From: Phaeospirillum tilakii
GTDB lineage: Bacteria; Pseudomonadota; Alphaproteobacteria; Rhodospirillales; Magnetospirillaceae
DNA: 64,000 nt
Assembly: GCF_042683125.1 (NCBI RefSeq)
Contig: NZ_JBHUIY010000007.1
Span: 62,001 to 126,000 of the forward strand
Direction of reading: 5' to 3'
Notes under the pieces: model-generated
What the model was told of the DNA's origin: nothing
The model's database searches: none
The model's input: the letters and a program-made list of their open reading frames with translations, nothing else
Made by a program: the position numbers and the translations under genes
Shown here: piece by piece, positions 1 to 8,930 of the stretch
Layout of the letters: each line of letters begins with the position of its first letter
Numbering within the stretch: position 1 is the stretch's first letter

Positions 1-1
1 G

Positions 2-2005
2 GAGGTCACCGGGGCCAACGTGCTGGTGGCCCTGTTCTCCGAGCGCGAGAGCCACGCGGTCTATTTCCTCCAGATCCAGGACATGACCCGGCTCGACGCG
101 GTCAATTACATCAGCCATGGCGTCGCCAAGGCCGCCGGCCGCAGCCAGAGCCGCCCGGCCCAGGGGGTCGAGGACGACCTCGCCGGGGCCGAGAAGGTGG
201 TCAAGCGCGGCAGCGAGGCCCTCGGCGCCTATTGCGTCAACCTCAATCAGAAGGCGATCGACGGCAAGATCGACCCGCTGATCGGCCGCGAGCCCGAGAT
301 CGAGCGCACCATCCAGATCCTGTGCCGCCGTTCGAAGAACAATCCGCTCTATGTCGGCGATCCCGGGGTCGGCAAGACCGCGATCGCCGAGGGGCTGGCC
401 CGGCGCATCGTCAATGGCGAGGTGCCCGAGGTGCTGCGCAACGCCACCATCTTCTCGCTCGACATGGGCGCGCTGCTGGCCGGCACCCGCTATCGCGGCG
501 ATTTCGAGGAACGGCTGAAGGCGGTGGTCAGCGAACTCGAGAATTACGACGGCGCGATCATGTTCATCGACGAGATCCACACCGTGATCGGCGCCGGCGC
601 CACCTCGGGCGGCTCGATGGACGCCTCCAACCTGCTGAAGCCGGCGCTGGCGGCGGGCACCCTGCGCTGCATCGGCTCGACCACCTACAAGGAATACCGC
701 ACCCATTTCGAGAAGGACCGCGCCCTGGTGCGGCGGTTCCAGAAGATCGACGTCAACGAGCCGAGCGTTGCCGACGCGATCAAGATCCTCAACGGCATCA
801 AGACCTATTACGAGAGCCACCACAAGGTCAGCTACACCCCCGACGCGATCAAGGCGGCAGTCGAGCTGTCGGCCAAGTACATCACCGACCGCAAGCTGCC
901 CGACAAGGCGATCGACGTGATCGACGAGGTCGGCGCCTCGCGCATGCTGCTGCCCGAATCCAAGCGGCGCAAGAAGGTCACCGTCCACGACGTCGAGGAG
1001 ATCGTCGCCAAGATCGCCCGCATCCCCCCCAAGTCGGTCTCGCTCGACGACATGGAGGCGCTGCGCTCGCTCGACCGCGACCTCAAGACCCTGGTGTTCG
1101 GCCAGGACAAGGCGATCGAGGCGCTGGCCTCGGCGATCAAGCTGGCCCGCGCCGGCCTGCGCGAGCCCGACAAGCCGATCGGCAGCTATCTGTTCAGCGG
1201 TCCGACCGGCGTCGGCAAGACCGAGGTCGCCCGCCAGCTCGCCCGCATCCTCGGCATCGAGCTGACCCGGTTCGACATGTCGGAATACATGGAGCGCCAC
1301 GCGGTCTCCCGCCTGATCGGCGCGCCGCCCGGCTATGTCGGCTTCGATCAGGGCGGCCTGCTGACCGACGCGGTCGATCAGCATCCCCATTGCGTGCTGC
1401 TGCTCGACGAGATCGAGAAGGCCCATCCCGACCTGTTCAACATCCTGCTCCAGGTGATGGACCATGGCCGCCTGACCGACCATAACGGCAAGGCGATCGA
1501 TTTCCGCAACGTGATCCTGATCATGACCACCAACGCCGGGGCGGCCGATCTGGCCAAGGCGGCGGTCGGCTTCGGCCGCGAGACCCGCCAGGGCGACGAC
1601 ACCGAGGCGATCAACCGGCTGTTCACCCCGGAATTCCGCAACCGGCTCGACGCGGTGATCCCGTTCGCCAACCTGTCGCCCGAGGTGGTCAGCCGGGTGG
1701 TCGACAAGTTCGTGATGCAGCTCGAAACCCAGCTCGGCGACCGCGACGTGTCGATCGAACTGAGCGACGAGGCCCGCGCCTGGCTGGCCAAGAAGGGCTA
1801 CGATCACAATTTCGGCGCCCGCCCGCTGTCCCGGGTGATCCAGGAGCACATCAAGAAGCCGCTGGCCGAGGAATTGCTGTTCGGCCGGCTCGCCAAGGGC
1901 GGCACGGTGCGGATCGGGCTTGGGCCCGACAACACGCTGACCTTCGACATCGCCTCCGCCGCCAGCGGGCCGGAAAAGGCGGCCGAACCCGAACTGGTCG
2001 ATTGA
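2..2005 (+). CDS. clpA: ATP-dependent Clp protease ATP-binding subunit ClpA (5' partial)
   Basis: This is a Hsp100 AAA+ unfoldase that feeds substrates to ClpP in the cytoplasm. The reading frame is open from the first bases of the window, so the N-terminal domain and start lie outside; the first visible residues (EVTGANVLVALFSE) match the end of the ClpA N-domain. Two AAA+ modules are present: Walker A GDPGVGKT with Walker B MFIDEIHT in the first, and GPTGVGKT with LLLDEIEKAHPD in the second. A VGF tripeptide after the second Walker B fits the [LIV]-G-[FL] ClpP-docking loop. ClpB is excluded because there is no long coiled-coil M-domain between the modules. clpS normally lies just upstream but is not in the window. 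The stop is TGA at 2003-2005, followed by a strong hairpin. Confidence 0.97.
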   Translation, partial: EVTGANVLVALFSERESHAVYFLQIQDMTRLDAVNYISHGVAKAAGRSQSRPAQGVEDDLAGAEKVVKRGSEALGAYCVNLNQKAIDGKIDPLIGREPEIERTIQILCRRSKNNPLYVGDPGVGKTAIAEGLARRIVNGEVPEVLRNATIFSLDMGALLAGTRYRGDFEERLKAVVSELENYDGAIMFIDEIHTVIGAGATSGGSMDASNLLKPALAAGTLRCIGSTTYKEYRTHFEKDRALVRRFQKIDVNEPSVADAIKILNGIKTYYESHHKVSYTPDAIKAAVELSAKYITDRKLPDKAIDVIDEVGASRMLLPESKRRKKVTVHDVEEIVAKIARIPPKSVSLDDMEALRSLDRDLKTLVFGQDKAIEALASAIKLARAGLREPDKPIGSYLFSGPTGVGKTEVARQLARILGIELTRFDMSEYMERHAVSRLIGAPPGYVGFDQGGLLTDAVDQHPHCVLLLDEIEKAHPDLFNILLQVMDHGRLTDHNGKAIDFRNVILIMTTNAGAADLAKAAVGFGRETRQGDDTEAINRLFTPEFRNRLDAVIPFANLSPEVVSRVVDKFVMQLETQLGDRDVSIELSDEARAWLAKKGYDHNFGARPLSRVIQEHIKKPLAEELLFGRLAKGGTVRIGLGPDNTLTFDIASAASGPEKAAEPELVD

Positions 2006-2011
2006 TCCTTC

Positions 2012-2038
2012 CCGCCCGGCTGGCTCCCAGCCGGGCGG
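2012..2038 (+). terminator. Hairpin terminator of clpA
   Basis: A perfect 12-bp stem (2012-2023 with 2027-2038, three-base loop) starts seven bases after the clpA stop and is followed by a short T run. This is a typical GC-rich intrinsic terminator. Confidence 0.8.
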
Positions 2039-2051
2039 TTTCGCTGCGCGA

Positions 2052-2173
2052 GCGGGCTGCCGCCCGCGCCCGCTTGCGGGCTCGGCCCGCAAACACCCCG
2101 TTTTTCGTCAAGACGACAAACCGAAGCAGGTCCAGGAGCCGCTGGCTGCCTCGCGGGTGCGGGCAGAGCCCGC
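2052..2173. repeat. Dispersed palindromic intergenic repeat (degenerate pair)
   Basis: The interval opens with a GCGGGC...GCCCGC-type hairpin (from 2052) and closes with GCGGGCAGAGCCCGC in the opposite orientation. The second half carries the variant inner segment GAAGCAGGTCCAGGAGCCGC, which recurs at about 13348. It belongs to the repeat family also found near 8.9, 10.0, 13.3, 22.6, 29.2, 38.7, 41.8, 54.3 and 59.6 kb. Confidence 0.7.
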
Positions 2174-2455
2174 TTAACGCAAAACCCCCGCACCAGGGGG
2201 GAGGGTGCGGGGGGCTTGTCGCGATTGGCCGGGAGGGGGATCCGCGGCCGGAGGGAGGACCATGGCTGTTTCGGGTCGGGGGACCATCCGAGCAACGAAA
2301 CTTGATGGGGAAACTATGCCGCCGGCCGGGTTACCGAACCGTGTCGGCAAGATGATATTTTGGTAAGAAACGCCGTCATCGCGGAGGGGATGACGGCGGC
2401 GGCGGGAATCGACTATAAGTCCGGGCTTCCGCCGTCTTACCGGGAGCGTCCGCCG
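2174..2455. other. Intergenic leader with two hairpins upstream of bluB
   Basis: No gene is seen here. There are two inverted repeats: a 10-bp stem 2185-2194/2204-2213, preceded by AAAA and so terminator-like on the minus strand, and a 10-bp stem 2371-2380/2389-2398 in what would be the bluB leader. I looked for a cobalamin riboswitch because of the B12 function of bluB and found no B12-box-like conserved core. A promoter presumably lies in the less GC-rich stretch around 2300-2370, but I cannot place it. Confidence 0.45.
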
Positions 2456-3217
2456 ATGGACACCGACCGTCCCCTGTTGCCCGCCGATCCGCTGCCCGCC
2501 GCCGAGCGTGACGGGGTCTACCGTGCGATCCTGACCCGGCGCGACGTCCGGGGCGAGTTCCTGCCCGACCCGCTGCCTGACGCGGTGCTGAGCCGGCTGC
2601 TGATCGCCGCCCACCATGCCCCCTCGGTCGGCTACATGCAGCCGTGGAGCTTCGTCCTGGTGCGTGACCGCGCGGTGCGGCAGCGGGTGCATGACGCCTT
2701 CGACCGCGCCCATGCCGAGGCGGCGCTGATGTTCCCCGAAGGCCCGCGCGCGGTCTATCGCGGCCTCAAGCTGGAGGGGATCCTCGACGCCCCGGTCAAT
2801 CTCTGCATCACCTGCGACCGCGATCGCGCCGGGCCGGTGGTGATCGGCCGCACCCACATCCCCGAGATGGATCTGTTCAGCTCGGTCTGCGCGGTGCAGA
2901 ATCTGTGGCTGGCCGCCCGCGCCGAGGGGCTGGGGGTCGGCTGGGTCAGCATCTTCGACAATCGGGCGGTGCAGCAGGCGCTCGGCATCCCCGAGGCGAT
3001 CGTCCCGGTGGCCTATCTGTGCATCGGCCGGGTGCGCGGCTATCATCCAGTGCCCGAGCTGGAGGCCGCCGGCTGGCGGCCGCGGCTGGCGCTCGACCAG
3101 TTGGTCCATTACGATCAGTGGGGCGCCGTCGCCCCCGAGGCGCCGCTGTCGCGGCGGCTGCACGACGATCAGCAGGCGGTTGCCGCCGGCCGTTTCGTCG
3201 CCGATCTGCCGCGCTGA
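2456..3217 (+). CDS. bluB: 5,6-dimethylbenzimidazole synthase BluB
   Basis: This oxygen-dependent flavin destructase cuts reduced FMN to give 5,6-dimethylbenzimidazole, the lower ligand of cobalamin. The protein has 253 residues in a nitroreductase-like fold, with typical BluB segments: YRAILTRRDVRGEFLPDPL near the N-terminus, AAHHAPSVGYMQPWSF, an NLCITCDRDRAGP segment and GVGWVSIFDNRAVQQALGIP. The frame is open further upstream, but the ATG at 2456 is chosen because GGGAG precedes it by a suitable distance and the homologous N-terminus begins there. It lies alone between clpA and purB. BluB needs oxygen, so the organism probably makes B12 under aerobic or microaerobic as well as anaerobic conditions. 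Confidence 0.93.
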   Translation: MDTDRPLLPADPLPAAERDGVYRAILTRRDVRGEFLPDPLPDAVLSRLLIAAHHAPSVGYMQPWSFVLVRDRAVRQRVHDAFDRAHAEAALMFPEGPRAVYRGLKLEGILDAPVNLCITCDRDRAGPVVIGRTHIPEMDLFSSVCAVQNLWLAARAEGLGVGWVSIFDNRAVQQALGIPEAIVPVAYLCIGRVRGYHPVPELEAAGWRPRLALDQLVHYDQWGAVAPEAPLSRRLHDDQQAVAAGRFVADLPR

Positions 3218-3263
3218 GGCCCGTTCTTCCCGTTCCCTTCGTTTCTCCAAGCCCGAGGTTGTC

Positions 3264-4577
3264 ATGATTCCGCGTTACAGCCGCCCCGAGATGGCCCGCA
3301 TCTGGGAGCCCGCCAACCGCTTCCGCATCTGGTTTGAGATCGAGGCCCACGCCTGCGACGCCCTGGCCGAGATCGGGGTGATCCCGGCCGAGGCCGCCCG
3401 GGCGGTGTGGCAGCGCGGCGACCTGCCCTATACCGCCGAGCGCATCGCCCGCATCGACGAGATCGAGCGCGAGACCAAGCACGACGTCATCGCCTTCCTG
3501 ACCGAGCTGGCCGCCCATATCGGCGCCGAATCCCGCTTCGTTCATCAGGGGATGACCTCGTCCGACGTGCTCGACACCTGCCTGTCGGTGCAGATGACCC
3601 AGGCCGCCGACCTGCTGCTGGCCGGGCTCGACCGGGTGCTGGCCGCGCTGGAGAAGCGGGCGTTCGAGTTCAAGGATCTGGTCTGCATGGGCCGCAGCCA
3701 CGGCATCCATGCCGAGCCGGTCACCATCGGCCTCAAGTTCGCCGGCTTCCACGCCGAGTTCCAGCGCGCCCGCGCCCGGCTGGTGGCGGCGCGCGCCGAC
3801 ATCGCCACCTGCGCCATCTCCGGCGCGGTCGGCACCTTCGCCAACATCGACCCCCGGGTCGAGGTTCATGTCGCCGCCAGGCTGGGCCTGACCCCCGAGC
3901 CGGTCTCGACCCAGGTGATCCCGCGCGACCGCCACGCGATGTTCTTCGCCACCCTCGGCGTGATCGCCAGCTCGATCGAGCATCTGGCGATCGAGGTCCG
4001 TCACCTTCAGCGCACCGAGGTGCGTGAGGCCGAGGAATATTTCTCGCCCGGCCAGAAGGGCAGCTCGGCGATGCCGCACAAGCGCAACCCGGTGCTGACC
4101 GAGAACCTGACCGGGCTGGCCCGGCTGGTGCGCGGCATGGTGACCCCGGCGCTGGAGAACGTCGCCTTGTGGCACGAGCGCGACATCTCCCATTCCTCGG
4201 TCGAGCGGATGATCGGCCCCGACGCCACCGTCACCCTCGATTTCGCCCTGCACCGCCTCGCCAACGTGGTCGAGAATCTGGTGATCTATCCCGACGCCGT
4301 CGCCCGCAACCTCAATCAGCTGGGCGGGCTGGTGTTCTCGCAGCGGGTGCTGCTGGCGCTGACCCAGGCCGGGATGAGCCGCGAGGACAGCTACAAGGCG
4401 GTGCAGCGCAACGCGATGCGGGTGTGGCAGGAGGGGGCCAGCTTCCTCGATTTGCTGAAGGCCGATGCCGAGGTCACCGCCCGGCTGGCCCCGGCGACGC
4501 TCGAGGCGCTGTTCGACCTCGGCTACCACACCAAGCACGTCGACACCATCTTCACCCGGGTGTTCGGCCGGGCCTGA
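3264..4577 (+). CDS. purB: Adenylosuccinate lyase PurB
   Basis: It cleaves adenylosuccinate to AMP and SAICAR to AICAR, each with release of fumarate, in purine synthesis. The protein has 437 residues, the short (Bacillus-type) class. The fumarase/aspartase superfamily signature GSSAMPHKRNP lies near residues 266-276, and the segment TSSDVLDTCLS near residues 94-105 carries further active-site residues. The ATG at 3264 is preceded by GAGG. It follows bluB by 46 bp and may be cotranscribed, although the functions are unrelated. A perfect hairpin follows the stop. Confidence 0.96.
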   Translation: MIPRYSRPEMARIWEPANRFRIWFEIEAHACDALAEIGVIPAEAARAVWQRGDLPYTAERIARIDEIERETKHDVIAFLTELAAHIGAESRFVHQGMTSSDVLDTCLSVQMTQAADLLLAGLDRVLAALEKRAFEFKDLVCMGRSHGIHAEPVTIGLKFAGFHAEFQRARARLVAARADIATCAISGAVGTFANIDPRVEVHVAARLGLTPEPVSTQVIPRDRHAMFFATLGVIASSIEHLAIEVRHLQRTEVREAEEYFSPGQKGSSAMPHKRNPVLTENLTGLARLVRGMVTPALENVALWHERDISHSSVERMIGPDATVTLDFALHRLANVVENLVIYPDAVARNLNQLGGLVFSQRVLLALTQAGMSREDSYKAVQRNAMRVWQEGASFLDLLKADAEVTARLAPATLEALFDLGYHTKHVDTIFTRVFGRA

Positions 4578-4593
4578 CCCCGCGCCAGGAGAA

Positions 4594-4619
4594 GGACCGG
4601 GAGACGGGTCTCCCGGTCC
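4594..4619 (+). terminator. Hairpin after purB
   Basis: A perfect 12-bp inverted repeat (4594-4605 with 4608-4619) begins 16 bases after the purB stop. It has no T tract, so it may be a weak terminator or an mRNA-stabilising hairpin. Confidence 0.55.
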
Positions 4620-4780
4620 GCGTGCGGGGCGCCGGCCCCGCCACGCCCCGCCGCCGGGAAAGATTTTCAGGCTAGAACCTTCGCCTGGGGCGGTGGTATT
4701 GCTAAACAGATGGCCAGTTCAACGAACCGGCCGGCCCGCCAACGGAGCCCTTCGACCGGGGCTTGACTGAAGAGGCCTGG

Positions 4781-6121
4781 ATGAGCGCCGGTGCGTTCGG
4801 AGGAAAACCGCAGGAAGTCGTCACCCCGGAGAGCCTGCTTTACGATGCCGCCGAGCGGATCGGGCGGCTGCGCCAGGGGCGGATCGCCCTGCATCTGCAT
4901 CTGTCCCGCCTGCTGCCGGCCAATCGCGGCGAGGGCCGGATCCGCATCGCCTTCCGCATGTTCGAATCGATGGTCAGCGTCTATCGCGGCCAGCTGTTCC
5001 TGCTGTCCAATTCCGACATCCTGCTGATCTGCAAGGACGCGCCGCTGGCCGAGCTGGACGCCATCGTCTACAAGCTGCGCGCGCTGTTCGCCACCGATCC
5101 GCTGACCTATGCCGACGCGCCGGAAGAGGGCGACCGCTTCGTCACCCTCTACGACCTCGAGATCGATTACGACCGCTTCTTCACCCTGTGCGGCGAGCTG
5201 CTGGAGGAGACCAAGCGGGCCCGCGCCGCCGCCGCCGGCCGCGACGCCCCGCCCCGGCGCCGCCCGCTCGAGGCCACCACCCTGGCCGGGGTGCTGGCGG
5301 GAATCGACGCCTCCGACATCGCCGGGGTGGTGCGGCGTCAGGCCTCGATCCGCATCCTCGACCACCGCTCGGCCGAGGTCGAGTTCCAGGAATTCTACAT
5401 GTCGATCGCCGACCTGCAGAAGGCCCTGGCCGCCGACGTCGATCTGCTGTCGAACCGCTGGCTGTTCCAGCATCTGTCCGAGGTGCTCGACCAGCAGGTG
5501 CTCGGGGTGCTGCGCGACGCCGATTTCCGCGTCCTGCCCAAGGCGTTCTCGCTCAACCTCAACATGGCGACGATCGAGACCGAGGCGTTCCAGCGCTTCG
5601 AGGCCCGGGTGCGCGGCCGGGCCGGTCTGGTGGTCGAGTTCCAGTTGGTCGACGTCTTCAACAATCTCGACGGCTTCTTCCGCGCCCGCGACCAGTTGCG
5701 CGCCCACGGCCACAAGGCCCTGCTCGACGGGATGAGCCCGGTCACCCTGCAATTCATCGATGCCGAGCTGTTCGACACCGATTACGTCAAGCTGAGCTGG
5801 AGCGCCGATCTGGTCGACGACATCCGCACCGCCGAGGTCCAGCACGCCCTGGGGCCGGTCGGGTTCGACAAGGTGATCCTGTCGCGCTGTGATTCCGAGA
5901 CGGCGGTGTCGTGGGGGCTGTCGGTCGGCATCCGCATGTTCCAGGGCCATTTCCTCGACCGGGTGATCTCCGCCACCACCATGGCCGGCTGCGACCATGC
6001 CGGCGGCTGCACCCTGGCGCAATGCACCCAGCGCCATGGGGTGATCGCCGGTCCCCTGCGGGGCGAATGCGGCAATTCCCACCGTCTCGACCTGTTCCCG
6101 CCGCTGTCGGCGCTGGGCTAG
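4781..6121 (+). CDS. Degenerate GGDEF-EAL-like protein with Cys-rich tail
   Basis: A 446-residue soluble protein. Residues about 210-400 follow the EAL-domain order with the catalytic residues replaced: SLNLNMATI stands where EAL has the Asn of its VNLS strand, VVEFQLVDV replaces the leitE strand, RAHGHKALLDGMSP replaces the DDFGTG loop, YVKLSW the lKid strand, and the end reads MFQGHFLDR like the QGYL motif. The N-terminal half, ending LSNSDILLICKDAPLAELDAIVYKLR, resembles a GGDEF domain without GGDEF. Catalysis on c-di-GMP is therefore unlikely; a binding or protein-interaction role is inferred. The C-terminus adds a Cys/His segment (CDHAGGCTLAQCTQRH and a later Cys) absent from the next gene. 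It is a clear paralogue of its neighbour at 6136, 14 bp downstream, and probably cotranscribed with the ABC exporter. The start is ATG 4781. Confidence 0.6.
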   Translation: MSAGAFGGKPQEVVTPESLLYDAAERIGRLRQGRIALHLHLSRLLPANRGEGRIRIAFRMFESMVSVYRGQLFLLSNSDILLICKDAPLAELDAIVYKLRALFATDPLTYADAPEEGDRFVTLYDLEIDYDRFFTLCGELLEETKRARAAAAGRDAPPRRRPLEATTLAGVLAGIDASDIAGVVRRQASIRILDHRSAEVEFQEFYMSIADLQKALAADVDLLSNRWLFQHLSEVLDQQVLGVLRDADFRVLPKAFSLNLNMATIETEAFQRFEARVRGRAGLVVEFQLVDVFNNLDGFFRARDQLRAHGHKALLDGMSPVTLQFIDAELFDTDYVKLSWSADLVDDIRTAEVQHALGPVGFDKVILSRCDSETAVSWGLSVGIRMFQGHFLDRVISATTMAGCDHAGGCTLAQCTQRHGVIAGPLRGECGNSHRLDLFPPLSALG

Positions 6122-6135
6122 CCAGGGAGCGCGCG

Positions 6136-7374
6136 ATGTCCTCCTCCTCCGTCGCTCCGAGCCAGGAAAGCCAGCTGCTGGATTACCTGCGCCGGCTCGA
6201 ACGTCACCGCCAGAACCGCAAGGCGGTCTATCTCCATCTGTCCGGGCTGATGGCGCAGAACCGGCGCGAGCACCATCTGCGGGTGGTCGCCAGCGCGTTC
6301 GAGCCGCTGGTCAAGATGATGCTGGCCCAGGTGTTCACCCTGGCCAATGCCGACCTGATGGTGATCTACAAGGCCCAGGCCGCCGACGAGGTCGACGCGG
6401 CGGTGGTCAAGCTGCGCTTCCTGTTCTCGGAAGATCCGCTGGTGCGCGACGAGCCGGGCGGCCGGCAGGCGGCGTTCTGCACCCGCTACGATCTCGAGCG
6501 CGAATACGATCTGTTGCTGACCCAGGCCCAGAAGCTGGCCAAGGAAGAGGCCGACCGCCGCGCCGCCATCCACGAACAGGCGATGGCCCGGCAGTTGCGG
6601 CCGCAACAGCCGAGCGGCGGCGATCCCTTCACCCCCGACCTGCTGACCCGGGTCGAGCAGGCGCTGGGGCAGGCCGACCTCGCCAATCTGGTGCGGCGTC
6701 AGGCGGTGTGCGCGATGGTCGGCAAGACCCCGCCCCAGCCGGTGTTCCACGAGCTGTTCATCTCGATCGCCGATCTGCGCCAGACCCTGTTCCCCTCGGT
6801 CAACGTCAATTCCAGCCCCTGGCTGTTCCAGCAACTGACCGAGACGCTCGACCGCCGCGTCCTCAGCCTGCTCAACAAGCATGACGACCGCACCCTCGAA
6901 GGCGACATCAGCATCAATCTCAACGTCGCCACCATCCTCGAACCGGAATTCCTGACCTTCGACGACAACGTCAAGGCCGGGATGCGCGGCACCATCGTGC
7001 TCGAATTGCAGAAGGTCGACATCTTCGCCGATCTCGGCGCCTATCTGTTCGCGCGCGATTTCGCCCATGATCGCGGCTACCGCATCTGCATCGACGGCCT
7101 GACCTATTCCCAATTGCCGTTCGTCGATCGCGAACGGCTGGGCGCCGACCTGATCAAGCTGGTGTGGGACGGCAGTCTGGCCGAGGAGCGGGACCGCAAG
7201 ACCGAGGCGCTGAAGCGGATCGGGGTGACCCGGATCATCCTGTGCCGCTGCGACACCCCGGTGGCGATCGAATTCGGCCATTCGGTCGGCATCACCCTGT
7301 TCCAGGGCCGCTACGTCGAATCGGTGCTGCAGGGCGATCCGCACAAGCGGCTGCGGTCGCGGCCGCGCCCGTGA
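6136..7374 (+). CDS. Degenerate GGDEF-EAL-like protein, paralogue of the preceding gene
   Basis: A 412-residue protein co-linear with the 4781 gene. It has the same degenerate GGDEF-like half (LANADLMVIYKAQAADEVDA), a variable linker rich in Gln, Pro and Glu (about residues 135-180), and the same eroded EAL-like half (SINLNVATI, IVLELQKVDIFADL, ICIDGLTYSQLPF, LIKLVW, ITLFQGRYVES). The EAL glutamate and DDFGTG aspartates are missing. A shared CRCD (here) or SRCD (paralogue) stands where active EAL proteins have AEGVE. The start ATG at 6136 follows GGGAGCG. Its TGA overlaps the GTG start of the ABC ATPase, so translation is probably coupled. Tandem duplication followed by divergence is inferred; the function is unknown. 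Confidence 0.6.
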   Translation: MSSSSVAPSQESQLLDYLRRLERHRQNRKAVYLHLSGLMAQNRREHHLRVVASAFEPLVKMMLAQVFTLANADLMVIYKAQAADEVDAAVVKLRFLFSEDPLVRDEPGGRQAAFCTRYDLEREYDLLLTQAQKLAKEEADRRAAIHEQAMARQLRPQQPSGGDPFTPDLLTRVEQALGQADLANLVRRQAVCAMVGKTPPQPVFHELFISIADLRQTLFPSVNVNSSPWLFQQLTETLDRRVLSLLNKHDDRTLEGDISINLNVATILEPEFLTFDDNVKAGMRGTIVLELQKVDIFADLGAYLFARDFAHDRGYRICIDGLTYSQLPFVDRERLGADLIKLVWDGSLAEERDRKTEALKRIGVTRIILCRCDTPVAIEFGHSVGITLFQGRYVESVLQGDPHKRLRSRPRP

Positions 7375-8117
7375 GCGCGATCGAGGTCGCCGGGCTGACC
7401 AAGCGGTTCGGCTCGGTGGTGGCGGTCGACCGGATCGGCTTTTCGGTCGCCGCCGGGTCCTGTACCGCGCTGCTCGGCGGCAACGGCGCCGGCAAGACCA
7501 CCACCCTGTCGATGCTGCTCGGGCTGCTGCTGCCGAGCGAGGGCTCGATCCGGGTGCTGGGGCAGGACATGGTGCGCCACCGCTACCGGGTGCTGCCGCG
7601 CCTCAATTTCTCCAGCCCCTATGTCGATCTGCCCCATCGCCTGACGGTGCGCGAGAACCTGACCGTCTACGGCCATCTCTATTGCGTCGCCGGGCTCAAG
7701 GCGCGGATCGCCGAACTGGCGCGCGAACTCGATCTGACCGATTTTATCGACCGTCCCGCCGGCAAGCTGTCGGCCGGGCAGAAGACCCGGGTGTCGCTGG
7801 CCCGCGCTTTGCTCAACCGCCCCGACCTGCTGCTGCTCGACGAGCCGACCGCCTCGCTCGATCCCGACACCGCCGACTGGCTGCGGCGCTATTTCCTCGA
7901 TTACCGCGCCCAGACCGGCGCCACCCTGCTGCTGGCCTCGCACAACATGACCGAGGTCGAGCGGATGTGCGATCAGGTGCTGATCATGAAACGCGGCGGC
8001 ATCGTCGATCGCGGCTCGCCGGCCGAGCTGTTCGCCCGCTACGACCGTACCACGATGGAGGAGGTGTTCCTCGACATCGCCCGCGACCGCCGCCGGCCCG
8101 ACGGGGTGGCGGCATGA
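7371..8117 (+). CDS. ABC-2 type exporter ATP-binding protein
   Basis: A 248-residue ABC ATPase of the drug/polysaccharide/Nod-factor exporter type. Motifs in order: Walker A GGNGAGKTT near residues 36-44, signature LSAGQ (Ala in place of the usual second Gly), Walker B LLLLDEPTASLD and the H-loop LLASHNM. The GTG start at 7371 overlaps the preceding stop (GTGA), and the gene's own TGA overlaps the start of the permease (ATGA), so the three form one translation-coupled unit. The substrate cannot be told from sequence. The closest functional classes are polyketide or drug resistance exporters and NodIJ-like systems. Confidence 0.9.
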   Translation: MSAIEVAGLTKRFGSVVAVDRIGFSVAAGSCTALLGGNGAGKTTTLSMLLGLLLPSEGSIRVLGQDMVRHRYRVLPRLNFSSPYVDLPHRLTVRENLTVYGHLYCVAGLKARIAELARELDLTDFIDRPAGKLSAGQKTRVSLARALLNRPDLLLLDEPTASLDPDTADWLRRYFLDYRAQTGATLLLASHNMTEVERMCDQVLIMKRGGIVDRGSPAELFARYDRTTMEEVFLDIARDRRRPDGVAA

Positions 8118-8926
8118 GCGCGGCGGCGGTCGGCGGCTCGCTGCGCCGGATCGGCGGTCTGTGCCTGCGCCATCTCTACATCCTGCGCGGCTCGTGGCTG
8201 CGCCTGCTCGAGATGGCCTACTGGCCGGTGATCAACGTGGTGATGTGGGGCTTCACCAGCCAGTTCCTGTCCGGGGTGTCGTCGTGGGTGGCCCAGGCCG
8301 GCGGCCTGCTGATCGCCGCCGCCCTGCTGTGGGACGTGATGTTTCGCGGCAATCTCGGCGTCGCCCTGTCGTTCCTTGAGGAAATGTGGTCGCGCAACCT
8401 CGGCTATCTGTCGGTCAGCCCGCTGCGCCCGGGCGAGATGGTGACGGCGATCCTGCTGATGAGCATGGTTCGTACCCTGATCGGGGTGCTGCCGGCGGCG
8501 CTGCTGGCGATCCCGCTCTACCATTTCTCGGTGTTCTCGCTCGGGCTGCCGCTGCTGGCGTTCTGGTCGCTGCTGATGATGATGGGCTGGGCGATGGGGC
8601 TGCTGGTGTCGGCGATGGTGCTGCGCTTCGGTCTCGGCGCCGAAAGCCTCGCCTGGGTGCTGATCTTCGCCATCGGGCCGCTGGCCGGGGTCTATTATCC
8701 GGTCAGCGTCCTGCCCGACTGGATCCAGCCGCTGGCCTGGGCGCTGCCGCCGGCCTATGTGTTCGAGGGGATGCGGACGGTGATGGTCGAGGGCGTGGTG
8801 CGCACCGATCTGATGCTGTCGGCGCTGGCGCTCGACGGGCTGTTCCTGCTGGTCGGCATCGCGGTGTTCTTCCTCGCCTGGCGCGGCGCCCGGGTGCGTG
8901 GGGCGCTGCTCAACGTCGGGGAGTAG
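8114..8926 (+). CDS. ABC-2 type exporter permease
   Basis: A 270-residue inner-membrane protein with about six hydrophobic segments, including VINVVMWGFTSQFLSG, LLIAAALLWDVMF, LLAFWSLLMMMGWAMGLLVS, LAWVLIFAIGPLAGVYYPV and the C-terminal LDGLFLLVGIAVFFLAW. The YYPVSVLPDWIQPLAWALPPAYVFEGMR segment is typical of ABC-2 permeases. It partners the ATPase encoded just upstream (4-bp overlap). The stop at 8926 is followed by an A8 run and one copy of the dispersed repeat. Confidence 0.9.
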   Translation: MSAAAVGGSLRRIGGLCLRHLYILRGSWLRLLEMAYWPVINVVMWGFTSQFLSGVSSWVAQAGGLLIAAALLWDVMFRGNLGVALSFLEEMWSRNLGYLSVSPLRPGEMVTAILLMSMVRTLIGVLPAALLAIPLYHFSVFSLGLPLLAFWSLLMMMGWAMGLLVSAMVLRFGLGAESLAWVLIFAIGPLAGVYYPVSVLPDWIQPLAWALPPAYVFEGMRTVMVEGVVRTDLMLSALALDGLFLLVGIAVFFLAWRGARVRGALLNVGE

Positions 8927-8930
8927 GGCG

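Noticed and set aside
2174..2455. Cobalamin riboswitch before bluB
   Set aside because: The leader has hairpins but none of the conserved B12-box sequence, so no riboswitch is claimed.
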